A DNA stretch of 64,000 nt from positions 496,001 through 560,000 of the forward strand of contig JBBCIS010000008.1 in assembly GCA_037189845.1 (NCBI GenBank). The letters are read 5' to 3'. Source of the stretch: JAMLHH01 sp037189845 (GTDB lineage Bacteria > Bacteroidota > Bacteroidia > Chitinophagales > JADIYW01). Every line of letters starts with the position of its first letter. The stretch's first letter is position 1. The translations under genes and the position numbers were made by a program. The notes beneath the pieces are model-generated. The model searched no databases. It was not told where the DNA came from and saw only the letters and a list, made by a program, of their open reading frames with translations. Below are positions 18,044 to 26,960 of the stretch, in pieces.

Positions 18044-18406
18044 ATGAACTGGTTTATCAAATTACTATTCAGAATCGTAGCCATTCTTTTGATCAGCTAC
18101 CTGACAAACATTATCGAATTGTCAGCAAATGGCAATAAAGAAAATTTCATGACTGCTGCCATCTTTGCTGTAGTGCTGGGGCTTTTAAATACATTTATCA
18201 AACCGGTTTTATCCTTATTCGCTTTACCCATCACTTTTATCACATTAGGCTTATTCCAGCTGGTCATTAATACGGCTGTTGTGCTTTTAGCAGTAAAGCT
18301 GGTAAACGGAATCGAAATAGACGGATTTTTGAATGCCCTGTTGTTTTCTATTCTTTTCTCAGTGATCAGCTGGGCGATTGAACAGGTTGTTACTGACAAA
18401 AAGTAA
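18044..18406 (+). CDS. Phage-holin superfamily IV membrane protein
   Basis: A 120-residue, very hydrophobic protein with four predicted helices (FRIVAILLISYLTNII, IFAVVLGLLNTFI, FALPITFITLGLFQLVINTAVV, LLFSILFSVISWAIEQVV). The central LGLLNTFIKPVLSLFALPIT segment is the signature of this small membrane family. No lysin or phage genes are near, so it is a normal chromosomal member whose role is unknown. Confidence 0.88.
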   Translation: MNWFIKLLFRIVAILLISYLTNIIELSANGNKENFMTAAIFAVVLGLLNTFIKPVLSLFALPITFITLGLFQLVINTAVVLLAVKLVNGIEIDGFLNALLFSILFSVISWAIEQVVTDKK

Positions 18407-18445
18407 GCAAAACATCAATAAACACTGACACTTTGGCTTATTGAA

Positions 18446-18468
18446 ACAGATTTGAATATAAAATCTGT
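18446..18468. promoter_or_regulatory. Inverted repeat upstream of clpB
   Basis: ACAGATTT, a 7-nt spacer, AAATCTGT: perfect 8-bp arms 73 nt before the clpB start and 40 nt after the holin-like gene. There is no T-run, so it could be an operator as easily as a weak terminator. Confidence 0.35.
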
Positions 18469-18540
18469 CAGAATGCTAAAAAAAGCAACCTGGACTCATT
18501 TCGGTACGTTTATTGGAATTTGGGAGAGAAAGAAATAAAT

Positions 18541-21156
18541 ATGAACCCGAATCAATTTACCATCAAATCACAGGAGGCCATTGCCGGAGCACAACAATTG
18601 TCCTTTGACAAAAAAAGTCCTTCTATGGACACCTGTCACCTTTTGAAGGCTATGTTGGAGGCGGACAAAGATTATATACCCTATATACTCAACCAATTCA
18701 ATATAAACCCTCAGATTGTAGAAAAACGCGTCGACCAGATCATCGACAAACAACCTGTTATTAACACAGAACAAGTCAAATATCCTTCTCAGAATATGTC
18801 GCAGGTCATCATGAAAGCGACCAGCCTCATGAAAGAGATGAAAGATGAATACGTTTCTCTCGAACATCTTTTACTGGCACTGCTGACTGTCAATGACGAA
18901 ACCAGCCAGCTGCTGAAAAGTCTGGGACTGGATGAAAAGAAACTTAAAGAAACTATCCTCAAACTAAGAAAAGGAAACAACGTGCAATCAAGCAGCTCAG
19001 AATTGACATTCAATGCTTTGGATAAATATGCCAAAAACCTCAACGAGTTAGCCAAAAGCAACAAGCTCGACCCTGTCATCGGAAGAGACGAAGAAATCAG
19101 AAGAGTTTTACATATTCTTTCCAGAAGGACCAAAAACAATCCTATCCTTGTGGGTGAACCAGGCGTAGGTAAAACAGCCATCGCTGAAGGTATCGCTCAT
19201 CGTATCGTAACCGGCGACGTACCGGAAAACCTGAAATCCAAAATCATTTTCTCACTGGATATGGGTTCGCTCATTGCCGGAGCCAAATATAAAGGTGAAT
19301 TTGAAGAAAGACTGAAAGCTGTCGTCAAAGAAGTCACTGCTTCAGACGGACAAATTATCCTCTTCATCGACGAGATACACACGCTCGTAGGTGCAGGTGG
19401 CGGAGGCGAAGGTGCAATGGATGCTGCCAATATCCTGAAACCGGCACTTGCCCGTGGAGAGCTTCGTTCCGTGGGAGCTACTACCCTCAACGAGTATCAG
19501 AAATACTTCGAGAAAGACAAAGCGCTGGAAAGAAGATTCCAGAAAGTCATGGTGACTGAACCGTCTAAAGAAGATACGATATCCATCCTCAGAGGATTGA
19601 AAGAAAGATATGAAACCCATCACAAGGTCAACATCAAAGACGAGGCGATCATCGCAGCAGTAGATTTATCTGTGAGATATATTACAGACAGATTTTTACC
19701 GGACAAAGCCATTGACCTGATAGACGAAGCTGCCGCTAAGCTCAGACTGGAAATGGATTCCGTACCGGAAGAAATTGATGAGCTGGAAAGAAAGATCCGT
19801 CAGCTCGAAATTGAAAGAGAAGCCATCAAAAGAGAAAGTGATGACCGTAAGCTCGAAGACCTTTCCAAACAGATTGCTGACCTGAATGAAACCCGTTCAG
19901 CACTCCGTTCCAAATGGGAAACCGAGAAAAATATCTTAGACATCATTCAGCAGCAAAAGCTGACGATTGAGAATCTCCGTTTACAGGCAGAGCAGGCAGA
20001 AAGAAACGGTGACTACGGACAGGTAGCAGAGCTGAGATACGGCAAAATCCGTGATGCGGAGCAGGCACTTAAAGAAAGTGAAGAAAAGCTCGAAGAGATG
20101 AAAACCGGACAGCGTTTACTCAAAGAGGAAGTCGATGCCGAAGATATAGCAGAAGTGATTTCCAAATGGACAGGAATTCCGGTCAATAAAATGCTGCAAT
20201 CCGAAAAATCCAAATTGCTCGACCTCGAAAATTATCTCCACGAGAGAGTTATTGGTCAGGAAGAAGCTATACAGGCCGTATCTGATGCTATCAGAAGAAG
20301 CCGTGCAGGGTTGAGCGATCCGAGAAAACCTATCGGTTCATTCATCTTCATCGGTACTACCGGAGTTGGTAAAACAGAGCTGGCAAAAGCCCTTGCTGAG
20401 CTGCTCTTCGACGACGAAAAAGCCATGGTTCGTATTGATATGTCCGAATACATGGAACGCCATTCCGTATCCAGGCTCATCGGAGCGCCTCCGGGATATG
20501 TCGGCTATGATGAAGGCGGTCAGCTGACCGAAGCAGTACGCAGAAGACCATACTCCGTGATATTGCTGGACGAGATAGAGAAAGCCCATCAGGACGTATT
20601 CAACCTCTTGCTGCAGGTACTCGAAGATGGTCGATTGACAGATAACAAAGGTCGTGTAGTGGACTTCAAAAACACACTCATCATCATGACCTCCAATATC
20701 GGCTCACACCTGATACAGCAAAATTTCAATGACATCAAGACCGAATCCGAACTGTTCTCAGCTACTGAGACCTCCAAAATCCAGGTTTTCGAAGAGTTGA
20801 AAAGATTGATGCGTCCCGAGTTCCTCAACAGGATAGATGAAATCATCATGTTCAAGCCGTTGATAGAATCCGAGATTACACAAATCGTCAAGCTACAGTT
20901 GAAAGACCTTCAGAAAACGCTGAGAAACATGGACATCCAGCTGGAGTTTACAGATGAAGCGATAGAATGGTTCGGACACGAAGGTTATGACCCGCAATTC
21001 GGAGCACGACCACTGAAACGACTCATCAATAAGGAAATCATCAACCAGCTGTCCAAAATGATACTGGCTGATAAAATCCAAAAAGACATCCCTATCGTAG
21101 CCGATGTCATCAACGATGAAGTCATTTTTCGCAACAAAATAGAGATAGACAAATAA
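18541..21156 (+). CDS. clpB: ATP-dependent disaggregase ClpB
   Basis: An 871-residue Hsp100 protein. It contains the N-terminal Clp repeat domain (FTIKSQEAIAGAQQL; SLEHLLLALL), NBD1 with Walker A GEPGVGKT (205-212) and Walker B ILFIDEIH, a long coiled-coil middle domain (about 395-530) typical of ClpB rather than ClpA/C, NBD2 with GTTGVGKT (605-612) and VILLDEIEKAH, and the C-terminal D2-small domain with FGARPLKRLI. It acts with DnaK to rescue aggregated proteins in the cytosol. ATG 18541 is chosen because MNPNQFTIKS matches family starts. Single gene with a terminator downstream. Confidence 0.97.
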   Translation: MNPNQFTIKSQEAIAGAQQLSFDKKSPSMDTCHLLKAMLEADKDYIPYILNQFNINPQIVEKRVDQIIDKQPVINTEQVKYPSQNMSQVIMKATSLMKEMKDEYVSLEHLLLALLTVNDETSQLLKSLGLDEKKLKETILKLRKGNNVQSSSSELTFNALDKYAKNLNELAKSNKLDPVIGRDEEIRRVLHILSRRTKNNPILVGEPGVGKTAIAEGIAHRIVTGDVPENLKSKIIFSLDMGSLIAGAKYKGEFEERLKAVVKEVTASDGQIILFIDEIHTLVGAGGGGEGAMDAANILKPALARGELRSVGATTLNEYQKYFEKDKALERRFQKVMVTEPSKEDTISILRGLKERYETHHKVNIKDEAIIAAVDLSVRYITDRFLPDKAIDLIDEAAAKLRLEMDSVPEEIDELERKIRQLEIEREAIKRESDDRKLEDLSKQIADLNETRSALRSKWETEKNILDIIQQQKLTIENLRLQAEQAERNGDYGQVAELRYGKIRDAEQALKESEEKLEEMKTGQRLLKEEVDAEDIAEVISKWTGIPVNKMLQSEKSKLLDLENYLHERVIGQEEAIQAVSDAIRRSRAGLSDPRKPIGSFIFIGTTGVGKTELAKALAELLFDDEKAMVRIDMSEYMERHSVSRLIGAPPGYVGYDEGGQLTEAVRRRPYSVILLDEIEKAHQDVFNLLLQVLEDGRLTDNKGRVVDFKNTLIIMTSNIGSHLIQQNFNDIKTESELFSATETSKIQVFEELKRLMRPEFLNRIDEIIMFKPLIESEITQIVKLQLKDLQKTLRNMDIQLEFTDEAIEWFGHEGYDPQFGARPLKRLINKEIINQLSKMILADKIQKDIPIVADVINDEVIFRNKIEIDK

Positions 21157-21175
21157 ATTACAATCATTGAACAGC

Positions 21176-21215
21176 CTTTTGCGGTCATTGAGCGCAGTCG
21201 AAATGCACGCAAAAG
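21176..21215. repeat. Hairpin with REP-like loop
   Basis: Arms CTTTTGCG and CGCAAAAG enclose GTCATTGAGCGCAGTCGAAA, a phrase resembling intergenic repeats frequent in Bacteroidota genomes. Confidence 0.55.
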
Positions 21216-21230
21216 CACCTCACATCATAG

Positions 21231-21268
21231 AAATACCTCTGGCAGACCTGTCAGAGGTATTTTTATTT
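21231..21268 (+). terminator. Rho-independent terminator of clpB
   Basis: Perfect 11-bp stem AAATACCTCTG / CAGAGGTATTT with a 10-nt loop, followed by TTTATTTTT. It lies about 75 nt after the clpB stop. Confidence 0.85.
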
Positions 21269-21270
21269 TT

Positions 21271-21366
21271 GGGCACGTCCGCCGAGGTGGATCAGGCTAT
21301 CCCTCCGAGCAAAGCTCTCCACTCTATCCTTCGTGCAGCGGAGCTGCTTGCTGGAGGTTGTAGTGG
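21271..21366. repeat. REP-like element, copy 2
   Basis: Head CCGCCGAGG...ATCAGGCTATCCCTCC and tail CTCTATCCTTCGTGCAGC resemble the element at 12216-12325. Neither copy contains an open frame. Confidence 0.45.
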
Positions 21367-21520
21367 TTATTGATGAGTTCTTTAAATCTTGTTTCACAAC
21401 AGATATCCTACTTTATTCTAAGAATAGAAAAATCATTTAACAAATCTCACACTGAATTTTTTTATATAATATTTTAGTGTAATTTAGATACATTTGTTCA
21501 CTAGTTAGCAGAAATTATTT

Positions 21521-23026
21521 ATGACAAATAAAATGGAATTATACCAACAATTAGGTTTTTCAGGCAACCCCTTTTCTACTTTTTCTGCAGAAGAAGAAAA
21601 AGCCTTTTTGAATAACATTTATATCAACCCTCTATTTTACGAGACACTAAAATCAGATTTAATAAAAGGACATAGCAGATTCATTCTTGGAGCTAGGGGA
21701 ATTGGGAAGACTGCTTTACTGCTTCAATTAAAAACAGCTCTTGATAAGGAAAATGCATTTACAATAATAATTGACGAATTTGACGGAGTACCGGTCAAGG
21801 ACAATCAGGTAGAATTCACTAGGCTTATTATTGAAAGATTAGTCACAAGTTTCTGCATCAAAATAAGTAAAAATCCAAGTAGAATTAAAAAGCTTGACAA
21901 ACATCAAAAGGAAAAATTGTCTTTTATTATTAAAGAATTTTTTCAAACACTGAGCAATAGTCAATACGAAAAACTTTACAACAAAGCGGACAATTACAAA
22001 ACTAGAAACGCTTTAAAGAATATTTGGAATTTCTTTTTTAATCGACCTGTAAATTTTTTAATTTCTGGAGGAATTGAAATTGTAGCGGAAACAGCAAGAA
22101 AAGCTATGGGGTTACCAGTAACGGATGGAAAAGAATTTTACAAAAACTATGTTCCTGAATTAACATTGGAACAAATAGACAGAGAAAAAAAACCGGAAAA
22201 ATTCTTAGCCAATTTTAAAGCTTTAAAAGAAATTCTAAATGATTTTACAGAAATCATAAAAGCATCAGGGTATACAACAACTATTGTTTTTTTTGATAAA
22301 ATTGATGAATACACAAAATTAAATAGCAGTATATCTGCAGTGGCAGAATTCCTCGAAGATTTTTTAAAAGACACAACTATTTTAATGAACAAATCTTATT
22401 CATTAGTATTTAGCATATGGGACGTTTTAAAACCAGAATTAACAAATAGCGGTGTTAGATTTGACAAAATCAAGCCAATCGATATCACTTGGCAGACAGA
22501 TAATTTAAAAGATATTCTTAATAAAAGAATAGGTTATTTCAGTAATAATAAAAAGAGAATCACGGATATTATTATATCTGACAATAAGCTCAATGATATA
22601 ATTTCACTTTCAAACAATTCTCCGCGATACCTATTTAGACAACTATCCTATATATATGACCTACAGGCTGAAATAAATCTTAATTCAAAGGTTTTAACAG
22701 ACGAAGCAATTGACAAGGGGCAATTGGTCTATTCTAAAAGTTTTGAATACTATGCAATTTATCCTACTAAAAGAGGCTCTAAAGAAGACATATTAACCAA
22801 CATTAATCGACTCCTGAAAATCGGCAAAACGATAATCAAGACAAAAGACTTTGTTGACACATATAAGGTAAGCACTCCTACTGCCATTTCATATATCAAA
22901 ATTGTTCAAGAATATAACTTGGTTAAAGAACTTACTGAGACTGATGGAGGTGCCAAAATGTATGAAATACTAGACCCCGTCATCAAACATCTAATTAAAT
23001 ATGGAATTACTGAAATCAAAAAGTAA
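21521..23026 (+). CDS. P-loop ATPase, Sll1717-like
   Basis: A 501-residue ATPase with Walker A GARGIGKT at 57-64, after the lead-in LGFSGNPFSTFSAEEE (about 11-26). The Walker B strand is TIVFFDKID, with Lys where many relatives have Glu. It continues with a STAND/AAA-like sensor region (VFSIWDVLKPEL; NNSPRYLFRQL) and a C-terminal winged helix (VDTYKVSTPTAISYIKIVQEYNLV). This layout matches Sll1717-type P-loop proteins found in accessory and defence regions. A perfect -7 element lies 25 nt upstream. AT-rich like the next gene. Walker B variation may lower ATP hydrolysis. Confidence 0.75.
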   Translation: MTNKMELYQQLGFSGNPFSTFSAEEEKAFLNNIYINPLFYETLKSDLIKGHSRFILGARGIGKTALLLQLKTALDKENAFTIIIDEFDGVPVKDNQVEFTRLIIERLVTSFCIKISKNPSRIKKLDKHQKEKLSFIIKEFFQTLSNSQYEKLYNKADNYKTRNALKNIWNFFFNRPVNFLISGGIEIVAETARKAMGLPVTDGKEFYKNYVPELTLEQIDREKKPEKFLANFKALKEILNDFTEIIKASGYTTTIVFFDKIDEYTKLNSSISAVAEFLEDFLKDTTILMNKSYSLVFSIWDVLKPELTNSGVRFDKIKPIDITWQTDNLKDILNKRIGYFSNNKKRITDIIISDNKLNDIISLSNNSPRYLFRQLSYIYDLQAEINLNSKVLTDEAIDKGQLVYSKSFEYYAIYPTKRGSKEDILTNINRLLKIGKTIIKTKDFVDTYKVSTPTAISYIKIVQEYNLVKELTETDGGAKMYEILDPVIKHLIKYGITEIKK

Positions 23027-23130
23027 CTATAATTAACAATATCATTGGCAGAAAATTGAAGTAGCACTTCGATTTTCCGCTCCTTCGACAAGTTGCCGAA
23101 CCATTAGTGGTAGACATAGACAATCCCTAT

Positions 23131-23955
23131 ATGGATATAAAAGACACTAAGTTGAGCGAAATCAAATTTCCTAAAGAAGTTTTCAAAATTCGCTCATGGC
23201 AAAATGAATCTCACAGACAAATATTAGCTGAGCAGACTGTTTTTTATTCGCCGATTAATTCATTTGAAGATAAATTGGATGGAAAAATAAAAAAAGATTT
23301 TAGCAGCTATACAGACGAAGATTTATTTCTAAAATACCTTGACAGTTCTTACAGAACCTATCCATTTTATACTGTAAAGCAGCATATCCAATTCGCTACC
23401 GAGTGGACAAAGAAAAGCCCATTTAAAGACAAGCAGCTTTATGATAAGTTAGAGCAAGACTATTTCAAACTTCTTGACGAAAAGTATGGCATTTTATGCC
23501 TATCTCTTAAAAATGATAACAAGTTAATGTGGGAAAAATATGGCGATAACCATCATGGATTTAGCGTTGGATTTTCTGCGAAACAAATCTATGCTCAACT
23601 AGGCGGGTTTATTGGATATGTAAAATACTTTGACAGCTTGCCAGTAATAAATAGAGAGGATAGTTCAGAAATTGAAGCCTATAAACAAATATTTTATAAA
23701 GAACGAAAATGGAAATTTGAAAGTGAATATAGGTCGGTAGTATTGATGGACATTATCAAACTGAAGAACTACCACTCAAGGTGTATAAAACTAAAAAAGG
23801 AATGCCTTACTTCAGTAACTTTTGGTTATGCTATGCCAGAGATTGATAGAAAGGAAATCAGAAGTATATGTCGCAAAGAAAGTTTAAAAGTAAACTTTAG
23901 AGAAATTGTGATAAACGGTAAAATTCTTCGTGTAAAAGACTTACCCAGCCACTAA
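23131..23955 (+). CDS. DUF2971-family protein
   Basis: A 274-residue protein with the DUF2971 pattern: VFYSPINSFEDKLDG near the start, ILCLSLKNDNKLMWEKYGDNHHGFSVGF in the middle (quoted here as two parts joined at about 135-155), and KERKWKFESEYRSVV. The biochemical activity of the family is unknown. ATG 23131 is preferred over GTG 23107. It lies 104 nt after the ATPase on the same strand and shares its AT-rich composition, so the two may form a functional pair. Members of this family occur in accessory regions of many bacteria. Confidence 0.78.
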   Translation: MDIKDTKLSEIKFPKEVFKIRSWQNESHRQILAEQTVFYSPINSFEDKLDGKIKKDFSSYTDEDLFLKYLDSSYRTYPFYTVKQHIQFATEWTKKSPFKDKQLYDKLEQDYFKLLDEKYGILCLSLKNDNKLMWEKYGDNHHGFSVGFSAKQIYAQLGGFIGYVKYFDSLPVINREDSSEIEAYKQIFYKERKWKFESEYRSVVLMDIIKLKNYHSRCIKLKKECLTSVTFGYAMPEIDRKEIRSICRKESLKVNFREIVINGKILRVKDLPSH

Positions 23956-24159
23956 TAATTTGTTTTACAATAGAACTAATGATAGCCAAAGACTTATCTT
24001 TCGACTTCAATTTCCAACCCTTTCACCAACTTCATAAACGTTACCTACAAGCGCCCCACATCCTTTCAATCTCAAAAACTTCAACTAATCGGGACATCCA
24101 GAATATATTCATTCATTTAAAGTATTTTTGTTGCAGACATAATTTTTGCAGCAATCTCT

Positions 24160-24399
24160 ATGAAAAGCATTGAGAAGGACAGTTTACACAAGGCATACCA
24201 ATTGTTTGAATCGAATGATATCGACAAAATAGAAGTTGGCACAACCCAGCGTCTGAAAGAAATTCATCACTATCTATTTGGCGGATTGTATGATTGCGCA
24301 GAAGAGATTAGAAAAATCAACATTTCAAAAGGTAGTTTCAGATTTGCAAACGCATTATATCTCAACGAAATTTTAGTGAAGATTGAACAGATGCCATAA
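24160..24399 (+). pseudogene. Truncated Fic-family protein (N-terminal remnant)
   Basis: A 79-residue frame that matches only the first part of a Fic protein: LFESNDIDKIEVGTTQRLKEIHHYLFGGLYDCAEEIRKINIS (given here as the region 14-55), then FRFANALYLNEILVKIEQMP. The catalytic HPFxxGNGR motif that should follow is absent. A stop comes directly after EQMP, and none of the frames up to 24595 restores the motif. Without it no AMP-transferase activity is possible. It is likely the relic of an intact Fic toxin-like gene. ATG 24160 follows about 200 nt of non-coding DNA. Confidence 0.72.
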
Positions 24400-24595
24400 A
24401 ACTGTATTTTTTAGTGTCAAAATATAGAAGGGCTGAGCTCTGTCAAATACATCTTGACAAAACGTGATGAATTTAACAGAACCAGCTATTTCGTTTTACA
24501 TAATGATTATCTTTAAACCTTGATTTTCCGTTCCATGCCCTCTACATTGCCAAGCTGTGGAATGTCACCTGAAAGCTTCAAAAAACCATATAAAA

Positions 24596-25435
24596 ATGGC
24601 TATACAATTAATTGTAGTTATAATTATAATGATTGCAAACCTTATGTACTCGTACAAAGGTTTTAAGGAAAAATCATTTTTTGATAAATACAAATTCGAA
24701 ATTGATTCTATTCTCGTATACAAAGAATACATCAGATTAATATCTTCCGGATTTCTTCATGTGGATTGGCTTCATTTACTTTTCAATATGATGACTTTGT
24801 ATGCATTTGCCGAGTCTCTGCTATTATCCCTTGGAATTGGACCGTTCCTGCTCATTTATTTTGGGAGCTTATTAGGAGGTAATTTACTTTCATTATTCAT
24901 CCATAAAGAGCATGGTGATTATTCAGCAGTTGGTGCGTCAGGAGCAGTATGTGGAGTCATTTTTGCCTCTATTGCAATGTTTCCCGGCATGGAAGTAAGT
25001 CTGTTTATTCTTCCGGTTTTTGTTCCGAGCTGGATATTTGGACTGATTTTCGTTGCTATTTCCCTTTACGGAGTAAAATCAAAACAAGATAATATCGGAC
25101 ACGAAGCACATTTGGGTGGTACCATTTCAGGAATGACAATAGCACTTTTATTTAATCCCAAAATGTTGCTGGTTAATTATATTTCAATCTTAATTGTTCT
25201 GATTCCGGCTTTAGCATTTATCTCACTGATTATATACAAGCCTCATTTACTTATTATTGGCTCTACTTCGTCTGGTAACAAAAAAAGATATTATAACATA
25301 GACCATTTATACAACGAACAAAAAGTTAACCAACAAAAAGAAATTGATTTAATCCTTGAAAAGATTGGCAGAACAGGAATGAATAGCTTAAGTAAAAAAG
25401 AGAAAGATAAACTGGAAGAATATTCAAAACACTAA
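24596..25435 (+). CDS. Rhomboid-family intramembrane serine protease
   Basis: A 279-residue membrane protein with six or more helices. Catalytic serine S115 lies in VGASGAVCG and the histidine partner H172 in IGHEAHLGG. The loop helix HVDWLHLLFNMMTLY is also typical. A soluble tail of about 55 residues follows (NIDHLYNEQKVNQQ to KEKDKLEEYSKH), as in other Bacteroidota rhomboids. ATG 24596 (MAIQLIVV) is preferred over an upstream in-frame start because it begins the first helix. Substrates are unknown. Confidence 0.9.
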   Translation: MAIQLIVVIIIMIANLMYSYKGFKEKSFFDKYKFEIDSILVYKEYIRLISSGFLHVDWLHLLFNMMTLYAFAESLLLSLGIGPFLLIYFGSLLGGNLLSLFIHKEHGDYSAVGASGAVCGVIFASIAMFPGMEVSLFILPVFVPSWIFGLIFVAISLYGVKSKQDNIGHEAHLGGTISGMTIALLFNPKMLLVNYISILIVLIPALAFISLIIYKPHLLIIGSTSSGNKKRYYNIDHLYNEQKVNQQKEIDLILEKIGRTGMNSLSKKEKDKLEEYSKH

Positions 25436-25591
25436 CAGAGTCTTCATTCTGGTCAAAGCAGTAATTTTTTCATTGACTTTATGGAATTTCCAAACACAAG
25501 TCGTAAAATCAACTGAAAACAAAGAAAGTATAAAAAGCTCCTTTGGGATTGGTATCAATAACTTCTTGTAAAACAGAATATCATCAATTAT

Positions 25592-26308
25592 ATGATCGTA
25601 TCTCATATACAAAACATCATAGAAAAGTATAAAGCAGGATATCGATATTTTCTAAACCTTGACTTTGATAAAGGAGAAAAGTTGACAAGGCAACTACTTG
25701 CTGGTTCGATATTTGAAAATTGCAGTTTTTCTGTTGATTTTTCTGAAACAGATTTTTCTCATTCGAAATTTGCAGACTGCAATTTGAATGGTTCTGATTT
25801 CTCACAATGCAATTTGACAAATACAATCTTTGAAAATTGTTCTCTTGAAAATACCGAATTTAAAAATGCCAAAATAAATGGAACATATTTACATAAGTGC
25901 TATTGCTACGGACAAAACGTTTCCTTAGATAAGACCGGCAAACTGGAAACCTATAAAGACCCATTAGTGAAAGAACTGTATGATAGTGTTCCTGAGTTTA
26001 ACAAAGTTGCTGACCATATAAGCGATGATTCACATTATATGGTTTATGGAGAACTGAGCCTATTACTCTTTGAAGACATTACAACCAACGATACAATTAC
26101 AGAATTTACTTTAAACTGTTTTCAGTTTTTCAACCAGCTTGGTGACAGAAAAGATGATAAGATCGACAACTTACTCATCGTAGAAATTTATGAAGGACTT
26201 TATTCAGATAAAAAATGTAATGATATAGCCAGACAACTATTAAAGGGAAGGAATAAAGATATTTACGAGTACTGGATGAAAAACGGAATCATACGTGCTG
26301 ACTATTAG
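25592..26308 (+). CDS. Pentapeptide-repeat protein with a conserved C-terminal domain
   Basis: A 238-residue protein. Residues about 38-105 are pentapeptide repeats with Phe/Leu at the central position (SIFENCSF, DFSETDFSHSKFADCNLNGS, DFSQCNLTNTIFENCSLE), which form a right-handed beta-helix. Residues about 120-238 form a separate helical domain (PLVKELYDSVPEFNKVADHI; LIVEIYEGLY; RQLLKGRNKDIYEYWMKNGI) that I recognise only as a Bacteroidota domain of unknown function. No signal peptide. It stands 156 nt after the rhomboid gene. Confidence 0.75.
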   Translation: MIVSHIQNIIEKYKAGYRYFLNLDFDKGEKLTRQLLAGSIFENCSFSVDFSETDFSHSKFADCNLNGSDFSQCNLTNTIFENCSLENTEFKNAKINGTYLHKCYCYGQNVSLDKTGKLETYKDPLVKELYDSVPEFNKVADHISDDSHYMVYGELSLLLFEDITTNDTITEFTLNCFQFFNQLGDRKDDKIDNLLIVEIYEGLYSDKKCNDIARQLLKGRNKDIYEYWMKNGIIRADY

Positions 26309-26422
26309 CTATTGACAGCCTCTTTTAAGCCAATTGATTGAACAAATGAGGCTTCACCGTTATTTTAGAAATACAGGATGTTAAAATTCAGATGAAAAAC
26401 TGAGAAACAAAACTAACAGATA

Positions 26423-26950
26423 ATGCAAAAATCTACGGAAAACGCTCAACAACTGGTATATAAAGAAATGCCGTCGCCGCTGGGCACGATCAGGCTTTTT
26501 GCGACTGACACTGGTCTTGCAGCGGCCCTGTGGAAAAGCGAAGACTATATACAGACGAAATTGTCTGCTGCGGAAAAAGATGACCAACATCCCATACTGC
26601 TGCAAACAGAGCAGCAGCTGACAGAATATTTTGCGAAGACAAGAACAGTCTTTGATATTCCGCTTGATTTTGCAGGAACTGAGTTTCAGGTAAGAGTCTG
26701 GAAAGCTTTATTAGATATTCCTTTTGGCACCACCAAAACCTATGGCGAGTTAGCAAAGATATTAGGTGATATTAAAGCTGTCAGAGCAGTCGGAGGTGCT
26801 TTGAATAAAAATCCGATAGCGATTGTTGTTCCCTGTCATAGAATAATCGGCGCAACAGGTAAAATGGTAGGGTTCGCGGGTGGAATTGCCAATAAATCTA
26901 TTTTATTAAATCTGGAAAGCAAGCATAAAGCATTGTCTCTTTTCGACTGA
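26423..26950 (+). CDS. ogt: Methylated-DNA-protein cysteine methyltransferase
   Basis: A 175-residue suicide repair protein that removes alkyl groups from O6-alkylguanine. It has an N-terminal ribonuclease-like domain (SPLGTIRLFATDTGLAAALW), FQVRVWKALLDIPFGTTKTYGELA, and the active site VVPCHRIIG with acceptor C138. The next gene, 10 nt away, encodes an alkylbase glycosylase, so the two form an alkylation-repair operon. Confidence 0.94.
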   Translation: MQKSTENAQQLVYKEMPSPLGTIRLFATDTGLAAALWKSEDYIQTKLSAAEKDDQHPILLQTEQQLTEYFAKTRTVFDIPLDFAGTEFQVRVWKALLDIPFGTTKTYGELAKILGDIKAVRAVGGALNKNPIAIVVPCHRIIGATGKMVGFAGGIANKSILLNLESKHKALSLFD

Positions 26951-26960
26951 TCAATGAACG

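Larger units (their letters stand above)
21157..21520. other. Repeat-containing gap between clpB and the ATPase gene
   Basis: A 364-nt gap without a gene. In order it holds a hairpin with a REP-like loop (21176-21215), the clpB terminator (21231-21268), a GC-rich REP-like element (21271-21366), and an AT-rich promoter region for the next gene with TACATTTG at 21489-21496, a perfect TAnnTTTG. Composition shifts sharply to AT-rich after 21370. Confidence 0.55.

Noticed and set aside
18044..18406. Prophage, because of the holin-like annotation
   Set aside because: The family is widespread in non-phage chromosomes and no lysin, capsid or integrase gene is near.
23979..24173. 64-residue open frame before the Fic remnant
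   Set aside because: Low-complexity His/Phe/Asn-rich translation, no family resemblance, and it overlaps the Fic start. Likely chance.
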